A DNA stretch of 54,278 nucleotides. Source: SbD1 sp049300095. GTDB lineage: Bacteria; Desulfobacterota; Syntrophobacteria; Syntrophobacterales; Syntrophobacteraceae. The position numbers were made by a program, and so were the translations under genes. Location of the stretch: NCBI GenBank assembly GCA_049300095.1, contig JBAQYM010000164.1:1-54278 (forward strand), written 5' to 3'. Under the pieces are notes generated by a model. It did no database searches. It was not told the DNA's origin and saw nothing but the letters and a program-made list of their open reading frames with translations. Below are positions 26,320 through 35,580 of this stretch, one piece after another. Numbering within the stretch: position 1 is the stretch's first letter; every line of letters starts with the position of its first letter.

Positions 26320-26661
26320 TTATTTTATCGTTACGGTGATCAGCGTACTTCCCTGGTAGACCAGTTCCGCTATCTTCATCTTGCTTGCCGATTTCGAATT
26401 GTCGATTACCCTGACGCCGCCGCCGACCTGATATGCCCTGCCGTCTTTGGTATAGATATAGCCGTTTTCCATCTTGTCGATGATGACGTTGATAACCTTC
26501 TTCTTGGCCGGAAGAACAACGGGGCTTTGCGTTTTCCCCTGCTCCGCGGGGGCGGATTCGCGGACGGCGTAATCCAGCACCTCCGCGATTGCCGCGCTTG
26601 AAAAGCAGACAAGAAGCCCCACATGCAAAATCACGATGCGAAGGGTGCTAAATCCGGTCAT
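26320..26661 (-). CDS. Small exported protein of the pilus operon, unknown family
   Basis: 113 aa from the ATG at 26661, chosen because AAGGA lies 7 nt upstream; a GTG at 26682 is an alternative. N-terminal signal peptide ending near SSAAIAE. The mature part is a small beta-rich domain (INVIIDKMENGYIYTKDGR, VGGGVRVID). Position between the pilin and pilY1 suggests a periplasmic accessory factor in pilus assembly (inference). Its family is not recognised. Confidence 0.7.
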   Translation of the reverse strand: MTGFSTLRIVILHVGLLVCFSSAAIAEVLDYAVRESAPAEQGKTQSPVVLPAKKKVINVIIDKMENGYIYTKDGRAYQVGGGVRVIDNSKSASKMKIAELVYQGSTLITVTIK

Positions 26662-26792
26662 AAGAATTTCCTTGATGCTCACTTGAAATCAACCTGGAGA
26701 TTTAAACAACGGCCGGTTTTCCACCGGGAGCGTCCCCCGTATTTATTCCCGTGTGATCGAAATGTCCGCGGGCCTCACTGCCGGTCACGCAA

Positions 26793-27299
26793 TTACTGAA
26801 ACAACCACTTGAACACCGAAAAACCCAATGCGCTCGTATTGGTAACCGTTGGTGTGTCGGTGTTCGCGCTGATCGTCAAATTGTCCGTCGCGGCCCAGGC
26901 ATAGATTTTCCTCGTTGCGGCGATCTGGTAGTAGAGAGGGTTAGTCCCGACCGGCGGGGCCACATAAAATGTGTAATACCTCAGCTTGCGGACAGCGCCA
27001 TCGGCAGGACAGGCGGCGCAGTTGGACAGGCAACTCGTATTAGCGTTGGCGACGAAGGAGGGCAGGCATTGTATCGTACTGGGATATCGCCTGTTGTCGG
27101 TGTAAAACTCCTCCATCTCGAGACGCGCCGTCAGCAGGGTACCCGCGGCCTCGCTCTGCTTCGATCTATTAACATAATTGATGTAGGCCGGTACGGCCAC
27201 GGAAGCCAAAATAGCGAGGATGCTGACCACCACCATCAATTCGACAAGGGTATAACCTCTCGTGCCGGACAGGAGGCAATTCTTTGACTTCGCGCGCAT
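26793..27299 (-). CDS. pilE: Type IV pilin (PilE/PilA-like)
   Basis: 168 aa. Prepilin leader ending KNCLLSGTRG, then YTLVELMVVVSILAILASVA: a class III signal with Tyr rather than Phe/Met at mature position 1, and Glu5. It contains a PilE-type AAGTLLTARLEMEEFYTDNR region and four Cys residues in the middle (SCLSNCAACP). It is the first gene of the operon, 58 nt downstream of a sigma-54 type promoter. It may be a minor PilE-like pilin rather than the major subunit, since it travels with the minor pilins and no pilB/pilC/pilT lies nearby. Confidence 0.83.
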   Translation of the reverse strand: MRAKSKNCLLSGTRGYTLVELMVVVSILAILASVAVPAYINYVNRSKQSEAAGTLLTARLEMEEFYTDNRRYPSTIQCLPSFVANANTSCLSNCAACPADGAVRKLRYYTFYVAPPVGTNPLYYQIAATRKIYAWAATDNLTISANTDTPTVTNTSALGFSVFKWLFQ

Positions 27300-27353
27300 T
27301 TCAGGGTCCCCCTCCCTATGTTTCGTGGAAGCATAATCGGCTCAGGCCAAAAG

Positions 27354-27369
27354 TGCAACGTCCATGCCA
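27354..27369 (-). promoter_or_regulatory. Sigma-54 (RpoN) promoter of the pilus operon
   Basis: On the minus strand TGGCATGGACGTTGCA, which matches the sigma-54 consensus TGGCACG-N4-TTGCW at all key bases: GG (-24) and GC (-12) with correct spacing. Transcription would begin near 27343, giving a leader of about 44 nt before the pilin ATG. Pilin genes in Pseudomonas and many Deltaproteobacteria are RpoN-dependent with a PilR-type activator; none is encoded in the window. Confidence 0.8.
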
Positions 27370-28031
27370 CTTGACGCGACATGCGCACTCCCCCTCTATC
27401 GTAGTCCCGCGAACAGGTCCCCGCCTTCGCCGCGGCCTTCGCGATACGGCGCATGCGCTGCAATTCGTTTCCACAAGACGAGCATCGGCAAAAATCCGAA
27501 CATGTCGCACCGGGTCGCCGCAGAGACGATTTTTGTCTAAAATTTGACCGAAAATGGTCAATATCCTGTCGATGTTAACCCGGGCGCCGGGGATTGGAAT
27601 GATGCCGGGGACATAATGCCTGTCCGAATTGATGACGCGGGCAACGGGGTGTGGGTTGCCTCATTGGAGGAAAGTCGCGACTGGTCAACCGGTTCGAATT
27701 CGGGACGAGGGCAACGGGGTGTGGGAGCGGCTTGCAGCCGCGATCTCTTTGCTTCCGTTCACCGGAGATCGATGGGTATTGCCCGGCCGTCGCGGCTGCA
27801 AGCCGCTCCCACAGCGGACGGGGGGCAATCTGATCTGGTCCCGGCCCATTTGATGCCGCTTTACGATCAGACACTTAACAATGTCGTTCCCGCAGTAGAA
27901 CCGTTTTCCGGATCGGGATACGTTATCGTAATCGTGATGTAATCGGGTTGATGGCCTTTTAGGCCGGAGGGTGCGGACCGGCGAAGGAATCGCCGGGAAA
28001 ACACCCTCCCCCGGGGAAGCGGGGGAGGGAT
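27370..28031. repeat. Repeat-rich gap with a perfect REP-like (family D) hairpin
   Basis: 27721-27743 (GTGGGAGCGGCTTGCAGCCG...) and 27790-27812 are perfect inverted 23-bp copies with a 46-nt loop. Just before, the phrase GGGCAACGGGGTGTGG occurs twice (about 27640 and 27709). Similar GTGGGAGCGGC units are at 36928-36950, 51813-51835, 53779-53799, 53814-53836 and 53919-53941. They resemble REP sequences of Gammaproteobacteria. No gene is supported between 27370 and 28146. Confidence 0.8.
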
Positions 28032-28140
28032 TATTCACTCTTCACTCTTCGCCGCTCACTGCTCACCGCTTACTGCTCACTCTTCACCGCTCACGGCTCA
28101 CCGCTTACTGCTCACTCTTCACTGCTCACCGCTCACCGTC
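28032..28140 (-). repeat. Family E heptamer array behind ftsZ
   Basis: On the minus strand, starting 6 nt after the ftsZ stop: TGAGCGG, TGAGCAG, TGAAGAG, TGAGCAG, TAAGCGG, TGAGCCG, TGAGCGG, TGAAGAG and on, about 15 uninterrupted 7-nt units. Each unit starts with a stop triplet, and the 7-nt period puts stops in all three frames every 21 nt. Confidence 0.9.
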
Positions 28141-28146
28141 ATGCGA

Positions 28147-29427
28147 TCAGTCCGCCTGCCTGCGAATGAAAGTGGGGATGCTCAGGTCTTCCTCGTCGCG
28201 GGCCCTGCCGCCGCCCGTTATCATCTGGAGAAGGGTCCGCCTTCTGGGCTGCTGCTCGTCGGTTTCGGCGGGCTCGGGGGTCTGGGCGATTTCCCCCTTG
28301 GGGATGCGCTGGCGCACATGGGCCGGGATCTGGAGATAGTCGTAGTTAAGGTCCGGGATCATCCCCTCGGGCTTGAGGCGGCGCAGGGGCCGCACCGTCG
28401 AGGCGTCGACCCGTTTTGCCTGCTCGACCTTGCCGATGCCGGTAGCGATGACGGTCACGCGGATTTCGTCCTGCATGGATTCGTCCATCACCATGCCCAG
28501 GATGATGTTGGCGTCCTCGTTCACCTCTTTCTGGATGATCGAGAGGGCTTCCTCGAATTCGTGCATCCCGAGGTCCGGGCCGGCCGAGATGTTGATGAGC
28601 GCGGCTCGGGCGCCGTGGATCGAAATGTCTTCGAGGAGCGGACTCGATATGGCCTGCTGAACGGCCTGGGAGGCCCGGTTCTCGCCGCGCGCGACGCCGG
28701 TCCCCATCAGGGCGAGCCCCATTTCGCCCATGACCGTCTTCACGTCGTTAAAGTCGACGTTGATATAGCCCTGCTTGACTATCAGGTCCGAGATGCCCTT
28801 TACCGCGTAGAGGAGCACGTCGTCGGCCCGCTTTATCATTTCGAGGAAGGTCGAGCGCCTGTCGGCCAGGCACAGAAGACGGTTGTTCGGGATGGTGATG
28901 AGGGTGTCGACGGTTTCCTGGAGCGATTTCAGGCCGTCGTCGGCGTTGCGGATGCGGACTTTGCCCTCGACCATGAACGGCTTGGTTACAACCGCCACCG
29001 TCAGGGCGCCCATTTCCTTGCAGATCTGCGCGGCTATCGGAGCGCCGCCGGTGCCGGTGCCCCCCCCGAGGCCGGCCGTAATGAAAACCATGTCGCTGCC
29101 GCTTACCGCTTCGCGAATCTTGTCCAGGTCTTCCTGGGTCGCCTTGGCCCCCACTTCCGGCTGTCCACCCGCCCCCAGCCCTTTGGTGAGATTGGTCCCA
29201 AGCTGAATCTTTACCGGCGCGAGATTTCTCTCCAGCACCTGCCAGTCGGTGTTGGCGGCGATGAACTGGACCCCCTCGAGCCCTGACGTGATCATGTTGT
29301 TAATGGCATTGCCGCCCCCGCCACCGATACCCAGTACGGTGATCTTCGCCCTGCTGCTCACTCCGGCGTAATCCATTGTCATCTGAGTCATCCTGTCCTT
29401 TCCCCTCTTTGTCTCTTTCCTCGCCAT
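28147..29427 (-). CDS. ftsZ: Cell division protein FtsZ
   Basis: 426 aa tubulin-like GTPase that forms the cytokinetic ring. The GTP-binding signature GGGTGTG is at residues 121-127 and the T7 loop lies near NVDFNDVKTVM. After a variable linker (about 335-405) the protein ends EEDLSIPTFIRRQAD, the conserved peptide that binds FtsA and ZipA-like partners. GGAG lies 7 nt before the chosen ATG; two further in-frame ATGs at 29391 and 29376 are possible starts. It is the last gene of the dcw cluster. Confidence 0.97.
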   Translation of the reverse strand: MARKETKRGKDRMTQMTMDYAGVSSRAKITVLGIGGGGGNAINNMITSGLEGVQFIAANTDWQVLERNLAPVKIQLGTNLTKGLGAGGQPEVGAKATQEDLDKIREAVSGSDMVFITAGLGGGTGTGGAPIAAQICKEMGALTVAVVTKPFMVEGKVRIRNADDGLKSLQETVDTLITIPNNRLLCLADRRSTFLEMIKRADDVLLYAVKGISDLIVKQGYINVDFNDVKTVMGEMGLALMGTGVARGENRASQAVQQAISSPLLEDISIHGARAALINISAGPDLGMHEFEEALSIIQKEVNEDANIILGMVMDESMQDEIRVTVIATGIGKVEQAKRVDASTVRPLRRLKPEGMIPDLNYDYLQIPAHVRQRIPKGEIAQTPEPAETDEQQPRRRTLLQMITGGGRARDEEDLSIPTFIRRQAD

Positions 29428-29468
29428 AATATCTCCGCCTGAAAGCCGCCCTTTATAATCGTTTATGG

Positions 29469-29592
29469 TTCACCGCGGAGAACGCTGAGAAAAAGCAGAG
29501 GGAAAAACTGGAAGAAAAACAGAAAGCTGTTTATTGCCTCTTATTTTCTCCCTGTCTTTTCCTCCGCGTCCTCCGCGTTCTCCGCGGTGAAA
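29469..29592. repeat. ACCGCGGAGAACGC inverted repeat between ftsA and ftsZ
   Basis: CACCGCGGAGAACGCTGAG at 29471 pairs with the inverse run ending CTCCGCGGTGAAAG at 29592. The right arm is a short 9-nt periodic run (CGCGGAGGA-type units). The loop is AT-rich. It occupies most of the 233-bp ftsA-ftsZ gap. Confidence 0.7.
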
Positions 29593-29660
29593 GTCACTGC
29601 AACCGTTTCGAGACCGCTCGCGCTCCCCCGCCCCGAACTTCGGCGCGGGCGCCGCGCCTT

Positions 29661-30884
29661 CTACCAGAAGTCCTTGTACCAGCGCTTGAGCGTCTCGATA
29701 ATCGACCCGAATTTCCCGCGGGAAACCCTCATGGGCATTCCCCCCCCGAGTTCCTTTCCATAGAGCAGCAGTCCGGCGGCCGTCGAATAGATGGGGTTTT
29801 TCACCACGTCCCCCAGCCCGCCGAAACTGTAAGGAACCCCGATCCGCACCGGCACGTCGAACACCCGTTCCGCCAGCTCGCGAATGCCCGGAAGAAGCGA
29901 TACCCCTCCCGTCAGCACAACGCCCGCGTGCAGGGATTCGATAAACCCCGACCGGACCAGTTCCCACTCGATGATGTCCAGGATCTCCTTTACCCGCGCC
30001 TCGATTATCTGCGTAAGGATTGACTGGGCAAGCTGACGGGGCTTCTGCCCGCCGACCGACCCCACCTCGATTATGTCCTGCTGGTTGACCATCTCGACCA
30101 GCGCGTTGCCGTACTTTTTCTTTATCTTTTCCGCCTCGTCCATCGAACACCGCAGCCCGACGGATATGTCCGAGGTGATGTGGTTTCCCCCGAGGCCCAC
30201 CACCGTCGAGTGGCGGATGGCGTTATTCTGGAAAACGGCGATTTCGCTCGTCCCGCCCCCGATGTCTATCAGCGCGACCCCGAGCTGCTTTTCGTCCAAA
30301 TCGAGCACCGCTTCGCTCGACGCAAGGGATTCGAGCACCACGTCGTGCACCCGGAGTTCGGCCCGCTCGCAGCATTTGATGATGTTTTGCACCGCGCTGC
30401 ACATGCCCGTTATGATGTGCACCTTCGCTTCGAGCCGCACCCCGGCCATGCCGATCGGGTGGTGGATCCCTTCCTGGTCGTCCACGATGTATTGCTGCGG
30501 GAGCACGTGGAGGATCTGCCGGTCGAAGGGGAGGGCGACCGTTTTTGCCGCGTCGAGCACCCTCTCGACATCCGACTGGGTCACTTCCCGGTTCTTTATC
30601 GCGATCACCCCGTGGCTGTTGAGGCTCTGCACGTGGGTGCCGGCCACTCCGGCGAAAACCGACGAAATCTCGCACCCGGCCATGAGTTCGGCTTCTTCCA
30701 CGGCCTTCTTTATGGAATGGACCGTCTGGTCGATATTGACAACCACCCCGCCCCGCAGCCCCGCGGACGGATAGGTGCCGACCCCCACGATGTCCATCCC
30801 TTCACGGGTAACCTCTCCGACGACGGCACAGACTTTCGTGGTTCCAAGGTCGAGACCGACGATCAGTTCCTCTCGTTTTCCCAT
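29661..30884 (-). CDS. ftsA: Cell division protein FtsA
   Basis: 407 aa actin-like ATPase that tethers FtsZ to the membrane. Phosphate-1 motif GLDLGTTKVCAVVG at residue 10, 1C domain after about residue 85, phosphate-2 IDIGGGTSEIAVF near 208, and adenosine motif VLTGGVSLLPG. It ends in the amphipathic membrane-targeting helix GSIIETLKRWYKDFW. AAAGGA precedes the ATG. 123 bp separate it from ftsQ and 233 bp from ftsZ. Confidence 0.96.
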   Translation of the reverse strand: MGKREELIVGLDLGTTKVCAVVGEVTREGMDIVGVGTYPSAGLRGGVVVNIDQTVHSIKKAVEEAELMAGCEISSVFAGVAGTHVQSLNSHGVIAIKNREVTQSDVERVLDAAKTVALPFDRQILHVLPQQYIVDDQEGIHHPIGMAGVRLEAKVHIITGMCSAVQNIIKCCERAELRVHDVVLESLASSEAVLDLDEKQLGVALIDIGGGTSEIAVFQNNAIRHSTVVGLGGNHITSDISVGLRCSMDEAEKIKKKYGNALVEMVNQQDIIEVGSVGGQKPRQLAQSILTQIIEARVKEILDIIEWELVRSGFIESLHAGVVLTGGVSLLPGIRELAERVFDVPVRIGVPYSFGGLGDVVKNPIYSTAAGLLLYGKELGGGMPMRVSRGKFGSIIETLKRWYKDFW

Positions 30885-31007
30885 CGCATTCCTTTCAGAC
30901 TTTCAATCGCATGTCGGTCGCCGAATATGGATGAACCAGCCGTCGGCCATCAGTGATCAGCCATGAGCCCCGCGCCCCTTATGGTAGATCGCTGAAGGCC
31001 GACCGCT

Positions 31008-31868
31008 TCAACTTGCCTGTTTCCCTTGTCCCGGAACCGTCCTGGGGACCGGGAACCGGCCGTCGAGATATGCCCTGTCAGGGTAATCGAGATCTATCCT
31101 CGTTACAAGCTCCCTCCACTGCCGCTCGTCCAGGGTGGCTATGACCTTCTTTAGCCGGGCGAGTTTGCGGGATACATTCTCCTGGCCGATTTCGACGGGA
31201 ACTCCCCTTTCGCCCAAGACGAGGGTGACGCCGCCTGGGTCCCACCGGCATTCCTTTACCGAGCTTGCCGGGAGCCAGTGCCGCGCCTCATTGAGCGCCG
31301 ATATGACCTCTTTTACCCGTCCGAGATGCCGTGCCGGGATCGAATCCCCCTCCTTGAGTTTGGGGCCGCACAGCCCGGTGATGAGGACCAGGCGCCGGTT
31401 CTCCTCGGGAAGCGCGCGCGCGATCAGCATGCCGTTCTCATCCATCAGGTAGAAATCGTTGCCTTTTACCAGCGCCAGAGGCTCTTTTTCGGCTATTTCC
31501 ACTACGATTCGCCCGGGCAGGTCGAGTCGCACGGAAGCCGACTTAACCGTCGGAAGGGCCTTGAGGCGTTCGGCGACGGGCCCCATCCTGAGGTTCAGGA
31601 TACACTCACCCCTGCTCACCCCCATCGAGTCCAAAATCTTGGTTCTTTCGAGACTCTTGAGACCGGCGATTTCGATCTCCTCGACCTTCAGCCACGGAGC
31701 ATCCAGGAGCGAGTGGTAAAGCCGCGACAGGCCCGCACTCAAAAAAAGAACCAGGCAAAATCCGCCACAAATTGCCAAAATCGGCCAAACGCCGCGAATT
31801 TTCCGCTTAAGGATCCTGATCCTGTTCTCTCGGTACTGATTGCGCTTCTTTTTCCTGGATTTTGTCAT
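31008..31868 (-). CDS. ftsQ: Cell division protein FtsQ/DivIB
   Basis: 286 aa: basic cytoplasmic N-terminus, one membrane helix (about 30-52), POTRA domain starting VEEIEIAGLKSLERTKIL, then the FtsQ beta domain with VKSASVRLDLPGRIVVEIAE. It is the divisome protein linking early and late components. It starts 14 bp after the murB stop, so the two are one unit. Confidence 0.92.
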   Translation of the reverse strand: MTKSRKKKRNQYRENRIRILKRKIRGVWPILAICGGFCLVLFLSAGLSRLYHSLLDAPWLKVEEIEIAGLKSLERTKILDSMGVSRGECILNLRMGPVAERLKALPTVKSASVRLDLPGRIVVEIAEKEPLALVKGNDFYLMDENGMLIARALPEENRRLVLITGLCGPKLKEGDSIPARHLGRVKEVISALNEARHWLPASSVKECRWDPGGVTLVLGERGVPVEIGQENVSRKLARLKKVIATLDERQWRELVTRIDLDYPDRAYLDGRFPVPRTVPGQGKQAS

Positions 31869-31882
31869 CTGGTCGGGTTCTT

Positions 31883-32854
31883 TCAGGATTGGCCCAGTAT
31901 ACGGATTTCTCGCTCTAAACGCACGCCAAAAGTTCCGAAAACTTCCTTTTCTATTTTCCTAATAAGTTCCATGATATCCGACGACCTTGCATTTCCCCGG
32001 TTGATTATCCAGTTCGCGTGTTTGTGTGAGACTTCCGCGTCGCCCACCCGCAAGCCTTTCATGCCGGCCTTTTCTATGAGTTCCCAGGCCGCATGGCCGG
32101 GAGGATTCCTAAAAATGGAACCGGCCGAGGGAAAACTGAGAGGCTGAATTTTTTTTCGGCGCTCGAGAATTTCTTTCACACGGGCCCTCTGGGCCTCGCC
32201 CGAGCCCTTTTTCAGGCTGAAGCAGCCGCCCACTACGACGACCCCCTCCCGGAGCCCCATCGAGCGGTATGCCGGGGAAAGATCGTCCCGGGGGACCCGG
32301 CGCTTCTCTCCGCCCTCGTCCACCAGGTCGATCCAGAGCAGTATGTCCGAGATGCACCCGGACGGGGTCCCGGCGTTCATGACCAGCGCCCCGCCCACCG
32401 TTCCGGGAATTCCGGCCAGGGGTTCCAACCCTTCGAGTTCGCCGCGAAGGCAGTAGCGCAGCACTTCCTGGAGCCCGACCCCGGCGCCGGAATAGAGAAA
32501 AGTCACGCCGCCGCCACTCTCGTGGAAACGGAAGAGCTTGTTGCATGAAAGGTTGAGTTGAAGGACCATGGCGTCGAGCGGGCCGTCCGGGGGCAGCACG
32601 TTGCTTCCGCCGCCGAGGACGATGAGAGGGATGTCCCGTTCGCGCACTTCGTTCAGCAGGATCGCGAGCGCCTTTTCGCTCCGGGGACGCGCCAGGCATT
32701 GAACCGGTCCCCCGACCCGGAAGGTGGTGTGCCTCGAGAGCGGTTCATCCCAGCGCAGCTCGACATCGGGCAGCGCTCTTAGAACGGAGCTGATACGCAT
32801 CTTTCGCAGTCTCATCCTTCGGTAATCGGGTCTGGCAAGCATTTGCATCCGCAT
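31883..32854 (-). CDS. murB: UDP-N-acetylenolpyruvoylglucosamine reductase MurB
   Basis: 323 aa FAD enzyme that makes UDP-MurNAc with NADPH. The FAD-binding segments LGGGSNVL and GIPGTVGGALVMNAG, the catalytic Ser in PSAGSIFRNP and the C-terminal Glu region (KEVFGTFGVRLEREIRILG) are present. Several ATGs are clustered at the start; the first (32854) has GGAAGG directly upstream. It starts 22 bp after murC. Confidence 0.95.
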   Translation of the reverse strand: MRMQMLARPDYRRMRLRKMRISSVLRALPDVELRWDEPLSRHTTFRVGGPVQCLARPRSEKALAILLNEVRERDIPLIVLGGGSNVLPPDGPLDAMVLQLNLSCNKLFRFHESGGGVTFLYSGAGVGLQEVLRYCLRGELEGLEPLAGIPGTVGGALVMNAGTPSGCISDILLWIDLVDEGGEKRRVPRDDLSPAYRSMGLREGVVVVGGCFSLKKGSGEAQRARVKEILERRKKIQPLSFPSAGSIFRNPPGHAAWELIEKAGMKGLRVGDAEVSHKHANWIINRGNARSSDIMELIRKIEKEVFGTFGVRLEREIRILGQS

Positions 32855-32876
32855 TCGCCTTCCCCCTCTTGTCCGA

Positions 32877-34259
32877 CTATCTCGGGTCCTTTAATTTCTC
32901 GAGCAGCGCCTCTCCTATCTGCCAGACGTTTCCGGCCCCAAGCGTTATCACGACGTCGCCCGGAAGCATTATCGAGGTCAGCTTTTCCAGCATCTCATCG
33001 GGGGTCGGGCAAAAATGGAGGTCGTGGTGGCCGTGGGCGGCTATTTCTTCGACCAGCCGGGCCCCGGTGATTCCCGGAATGGGTTTCTCGCTGGCCGCGT
33101 AGATTTCCGTCAGCAGGAGCACGTCCGAGTGGTAAAAACAGCGGGAGAACTGCTCCATGAGCGCCTGGGTCCTGGTGTAGCGGTGCGGCTGGAAGACCAC
33201 GATCCGCCTGCGGTCGGGGTAGCAGCTCGCAAGGGTTTCCAGCACGGCGCGGATCTCCGTCGGATGGTGTCCATAGTCGTCGAGAACGAGCACGCCCCGG
33301 CTCTCCCCCTTGATCTGGAACCGGCGCTGCACCCCCGTCATATCCCGAAGCCCGGCCCGCACCGCCGGCCAGGCGATCTCCAGTTCGTGCGCCACGGCGA
33401 CGGCCGCAAGCGAGTTGAGCACATTGTGGCGGCCGGGGATGGTGATTTCCATCTCGCCGATCTCTTCTCCCTGGTAAAAGGCCCGGTAGGTGCTCGATAG
33501 GCCGCTCGTGCGGACATCCCGCGCCTGGAAGTCCGCTTGCGACGAAAATCCGTAGGTGACGAAGCGCTTCTCGACCCTGGGCAAAATGGCCTGGATGTTT
33601 TCGTCTTCGAGGCACAGCACGGCCTGGCCGTAGAAGGGGACCTTGTTTATGAACCGCAGAAACGTCTCGAGGATATGGTCCAGGTCGCGGTAATAATCGA
33701 GGTGCTCGAGGTCGATGTTGGTCACCACGGCAATGGTCGGGGGAAGGAGCAGGAAGGTGCCGTCGCTCTCGTCGGCTTCGGCCACCATGAACTCGCCCGT
33801 TCCCAGCTTTGCGTTCACGCCCCATGCGTTGAGCCTTCCGCCGATTACCACCGTGGGGTCAAGACCTCCTCGCGTGAGCACGGTCGAGACCATCGAGGTC
33901 GTCGTGGTCTTCCCGTGCGCCCCGGCGACGAGCACCGAGTATTTCAGGCGCATCAGCTCGGCGAGCATTTCGGCCCGGCGGATCACCGGGACCTTGGGGA
34001 ACCTGCGGGCGGCCGCCAGTTCGGGGTTTTCCTCGGATATCGCCGAGGAGACCACCACGACGTCGGCCCCCCGGACGTTTTCAGGATCGTGCCCGGCGTG
34101 GATGGTCGCGCCGAGCGAGGCGAGGCGGGCCGTGAGATCGGAGGTCTTCTGGTCCGAGCCGCTCACCTTGTAGCCCAGGTTTAACAGCAACTCGGCTATG
34201 CCGCTCATTCCGATTCCGCCGATGCCGATAAAGTGTATGCGCTGATACCGTTTAAACAT
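32877..34259 (-). CDS. murC: UDP-N-acetylmuramate--L-alanine ligase MurC
   Basis: 460 aa, full length. N-terminal substrate fold IHFIGIGGIGMSGIAELLL, ATP loop GAHGKTTTTSM, and the central His/Asn region of Mur ligases. It adds L-Ala to UDP-MurNAc. Its start overlaps the ftsW stop by 8 nt. In most dcw clusters murG lies between ftsW and murC; here there is no room for it. Confidence 0.96.
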   Translation of the reverse strand: MFKRYQRIHFIGIGGIGMSGIAELLLNLGYKVSGSDQKTSDLTARLASLGATIHAGHDPENVRGADVVVVSSAISEENPELAAARRFPKVPVIRRAEMLAELMRLKYSVLVAGAHGKTTTTSMVSTVLTRGGLDPTVVIGGRLNAWGVNAKLGTGEFMVAEADESDGTFLLLPPTIAVVTNIDLEHLDYYRDLDHILETFLRFINKVPFYGQAVLCLEDENIQAILPRVEKRFVTYGFSSQADFQARDVRTSGLSSTYRAFYQGEEIGEMEITIPGRHNVLNSLAAVAVAHELEIAWPAVRAGLRDMTGVQRRFQIKGESRGVLVLDDYGHHPTEIRAVLETLASCYPDRRRIVVFQPHRYTRTQALMEQFSRCFYHSDVLLLTEIYAASEKPIPGITGARLVEEIAAHGHHDLHFCPTPDEMLEKLTSIMLPGDVVITLGAGNVWQIGEALLEKLKDPR

Positions 34260-35436
34260 CTTTTTCCATCCGCTTTTCGCCGCTCCTCGCTATACTCATG
34301 AGCAGGCCCACCGCGATACAGTTGGCGGTGAAGGCGCTGCCCCCGTAAGAGATGAAGGGGAGGGGCATCCCCTTGGTCGGGACCAGCCCCAGGACGACTC
34401 CCATGTTGAGCAGCGCCTGGAGCGAGAGCAGCATCGTGAGGCCGAGCGCGAGGAGGCTTCCATGGAGATCGGGGGCCTGCCTCGATATCTGAAGCCCGGT
34501 CCGGAACAGGAAGAAAAAGAGAACGCAGATCAGGAGAATGCCGACAAAACCGAGTTCCTCGCCGACCACCGCCATGATGAAATCGGTGTAGGATTCGGGA
34601 AGATAAAAGAGCTTCTGCGTGCCCGCTCCCAGGCCTTTGCCGAAAATACCCCCGGAGCCGACGGCAATCCAGGCCTGTATGAGCTGGTAGCCGGAATCGA
34701 GAGGATCGATCCAGGGATTGAGAAATGCCGTTATGCGCTCGCGCCGGTACGGGACCATGTATACGAACCGGTAGAAACCGCCCACCGCCACCGGAACGAG
34801 GTAGAAAAAATTACGGCACGGGACGCCCCCGACCGCCAGCATAATGGTGGTAAGGATGGCGATCATGAAGGTGGTCCCGAAGTCGGGCTCTTTGAGCAGC
34901 AGGGCGCTCATCACGCCGCACAGAACCAGGTGCGGCCAGAAGCTCACCCGCGCCTGCCTGATGCGGTCCTGTTTCTTCACGAGCGAGCAGGCCAGGAAAA
35001 GCACCCAGACGACCTTGGCGAACTCGGCCGGCTGGATGAGAAAACTTCCGATTCGAAACCAGCGCCGGGCGTTGTTGATTTCCGCTCCGATGCCCGGAAC
35101 CAGGACCACCGCGAGAGCGGCCAGGGTGATGAGTAGAATGATTCCGGCATATTCTTTGTAAATGCGGTAAGAGGTGCGGCTTATCACCAGGATGATCGGA
35201 AGCCCCAGCCCAATGCACAGGAGCTGGCGCTTCATGTAATGGTTGGCGTCGGAGAATTTCTTGAGCGCGGGAATGGAACTGGCGCTGTAGATCATGATAA
35301 AGCCAAATGCGACCAGGAGCGACACCTCGATCCACAACTGCACCTCGAGGGAAAGGGGCTTCCAGGTGATGCCCTGCTTTTCCCTGGGACTTGTGCTCAT
35401 CATGGATGCGGGTGCGTCCGCCGCCGGCCTGGTCAT
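34252..35436 (-). CDS. ftsW: Septal peptidoglycan polymerase FtsW (SEDS family)
   Basis: 394 aa, about ten membrane helices. SEDS signatures are present: a long outer loop with GYQLIQAWIAVGSGGIFGKG, the catalytic Asp region LPESYTDFIMAVVGEELG, and GLVPTKGMPLPFISYGGS near the C-terminus. It polymerises lipid II with FtsI. AGAAGG precedes the ATG. A repeat-filled 144-bp gap separates it from murD. Confidence 0.94.
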   Translation of the reverse strand: MTRPAADAPASMMSTSPREKQGITWKPLSLEVQLWIEVSLLVAFGFIMIYSASSIPALKKFSDANHYMKRQLLCIGLGLPIILVISRTSYRIYKEYAGIILLITLAALAVVLVPGIGAEINNARRWFRIGSFLIQPAEFAKVVWVLFLACSLVKKQDRIRQARVSFWPHLVLCGVMSALLLKEPDFGTTFMIAILTTIMLAVGGVPCRNFFYLVPVAVGGFYRFVYMVPYRRERITAFLNPWIDPLDSGYQLIQAWIAVGSGGIFGKGLGAGTQKLFYLPESYTDFIMAVVGEELGFVGILLICVLFFFLFRTGLQISRQAPDLHGSLLALGLTMLLSLQALLNMGVVLGLVPTKGMPLPFISYGGSAFTANCIAVGLLMSIARSGEKRMEKDV

Positions 35437-35451
35437 TGTTCCTTCTCGCGT

Positions 35452-35572
35452 TTTGATGTCGGATATTCGATGTTAGGTGTTGGATGTAAAATATTGGATG
35501 CTCGACTGTCTGTTTGGACCTGTCAGCCGGCTACCCCCGCCATCCAAGATCCAACATCCAACATCCAGCATC
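35452..35572. repeat. GATGTTG heptamer array behind murD, inverted pair
   Basis: On the minus strand 9 nt after the murD stop: GGATGCT, GGATGTT, GGATGTT, GGATCTT, GGATGGC, 7-nt units. The opposite arm (35455-35502, plus strand: GATGTCG, GATATTC, GATGTTA and so on) carries the same units inverted, so the gap can fold into a hairpin. Confidence 0.8.
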
Positions 35573-35580
35573 CGTTCTTC

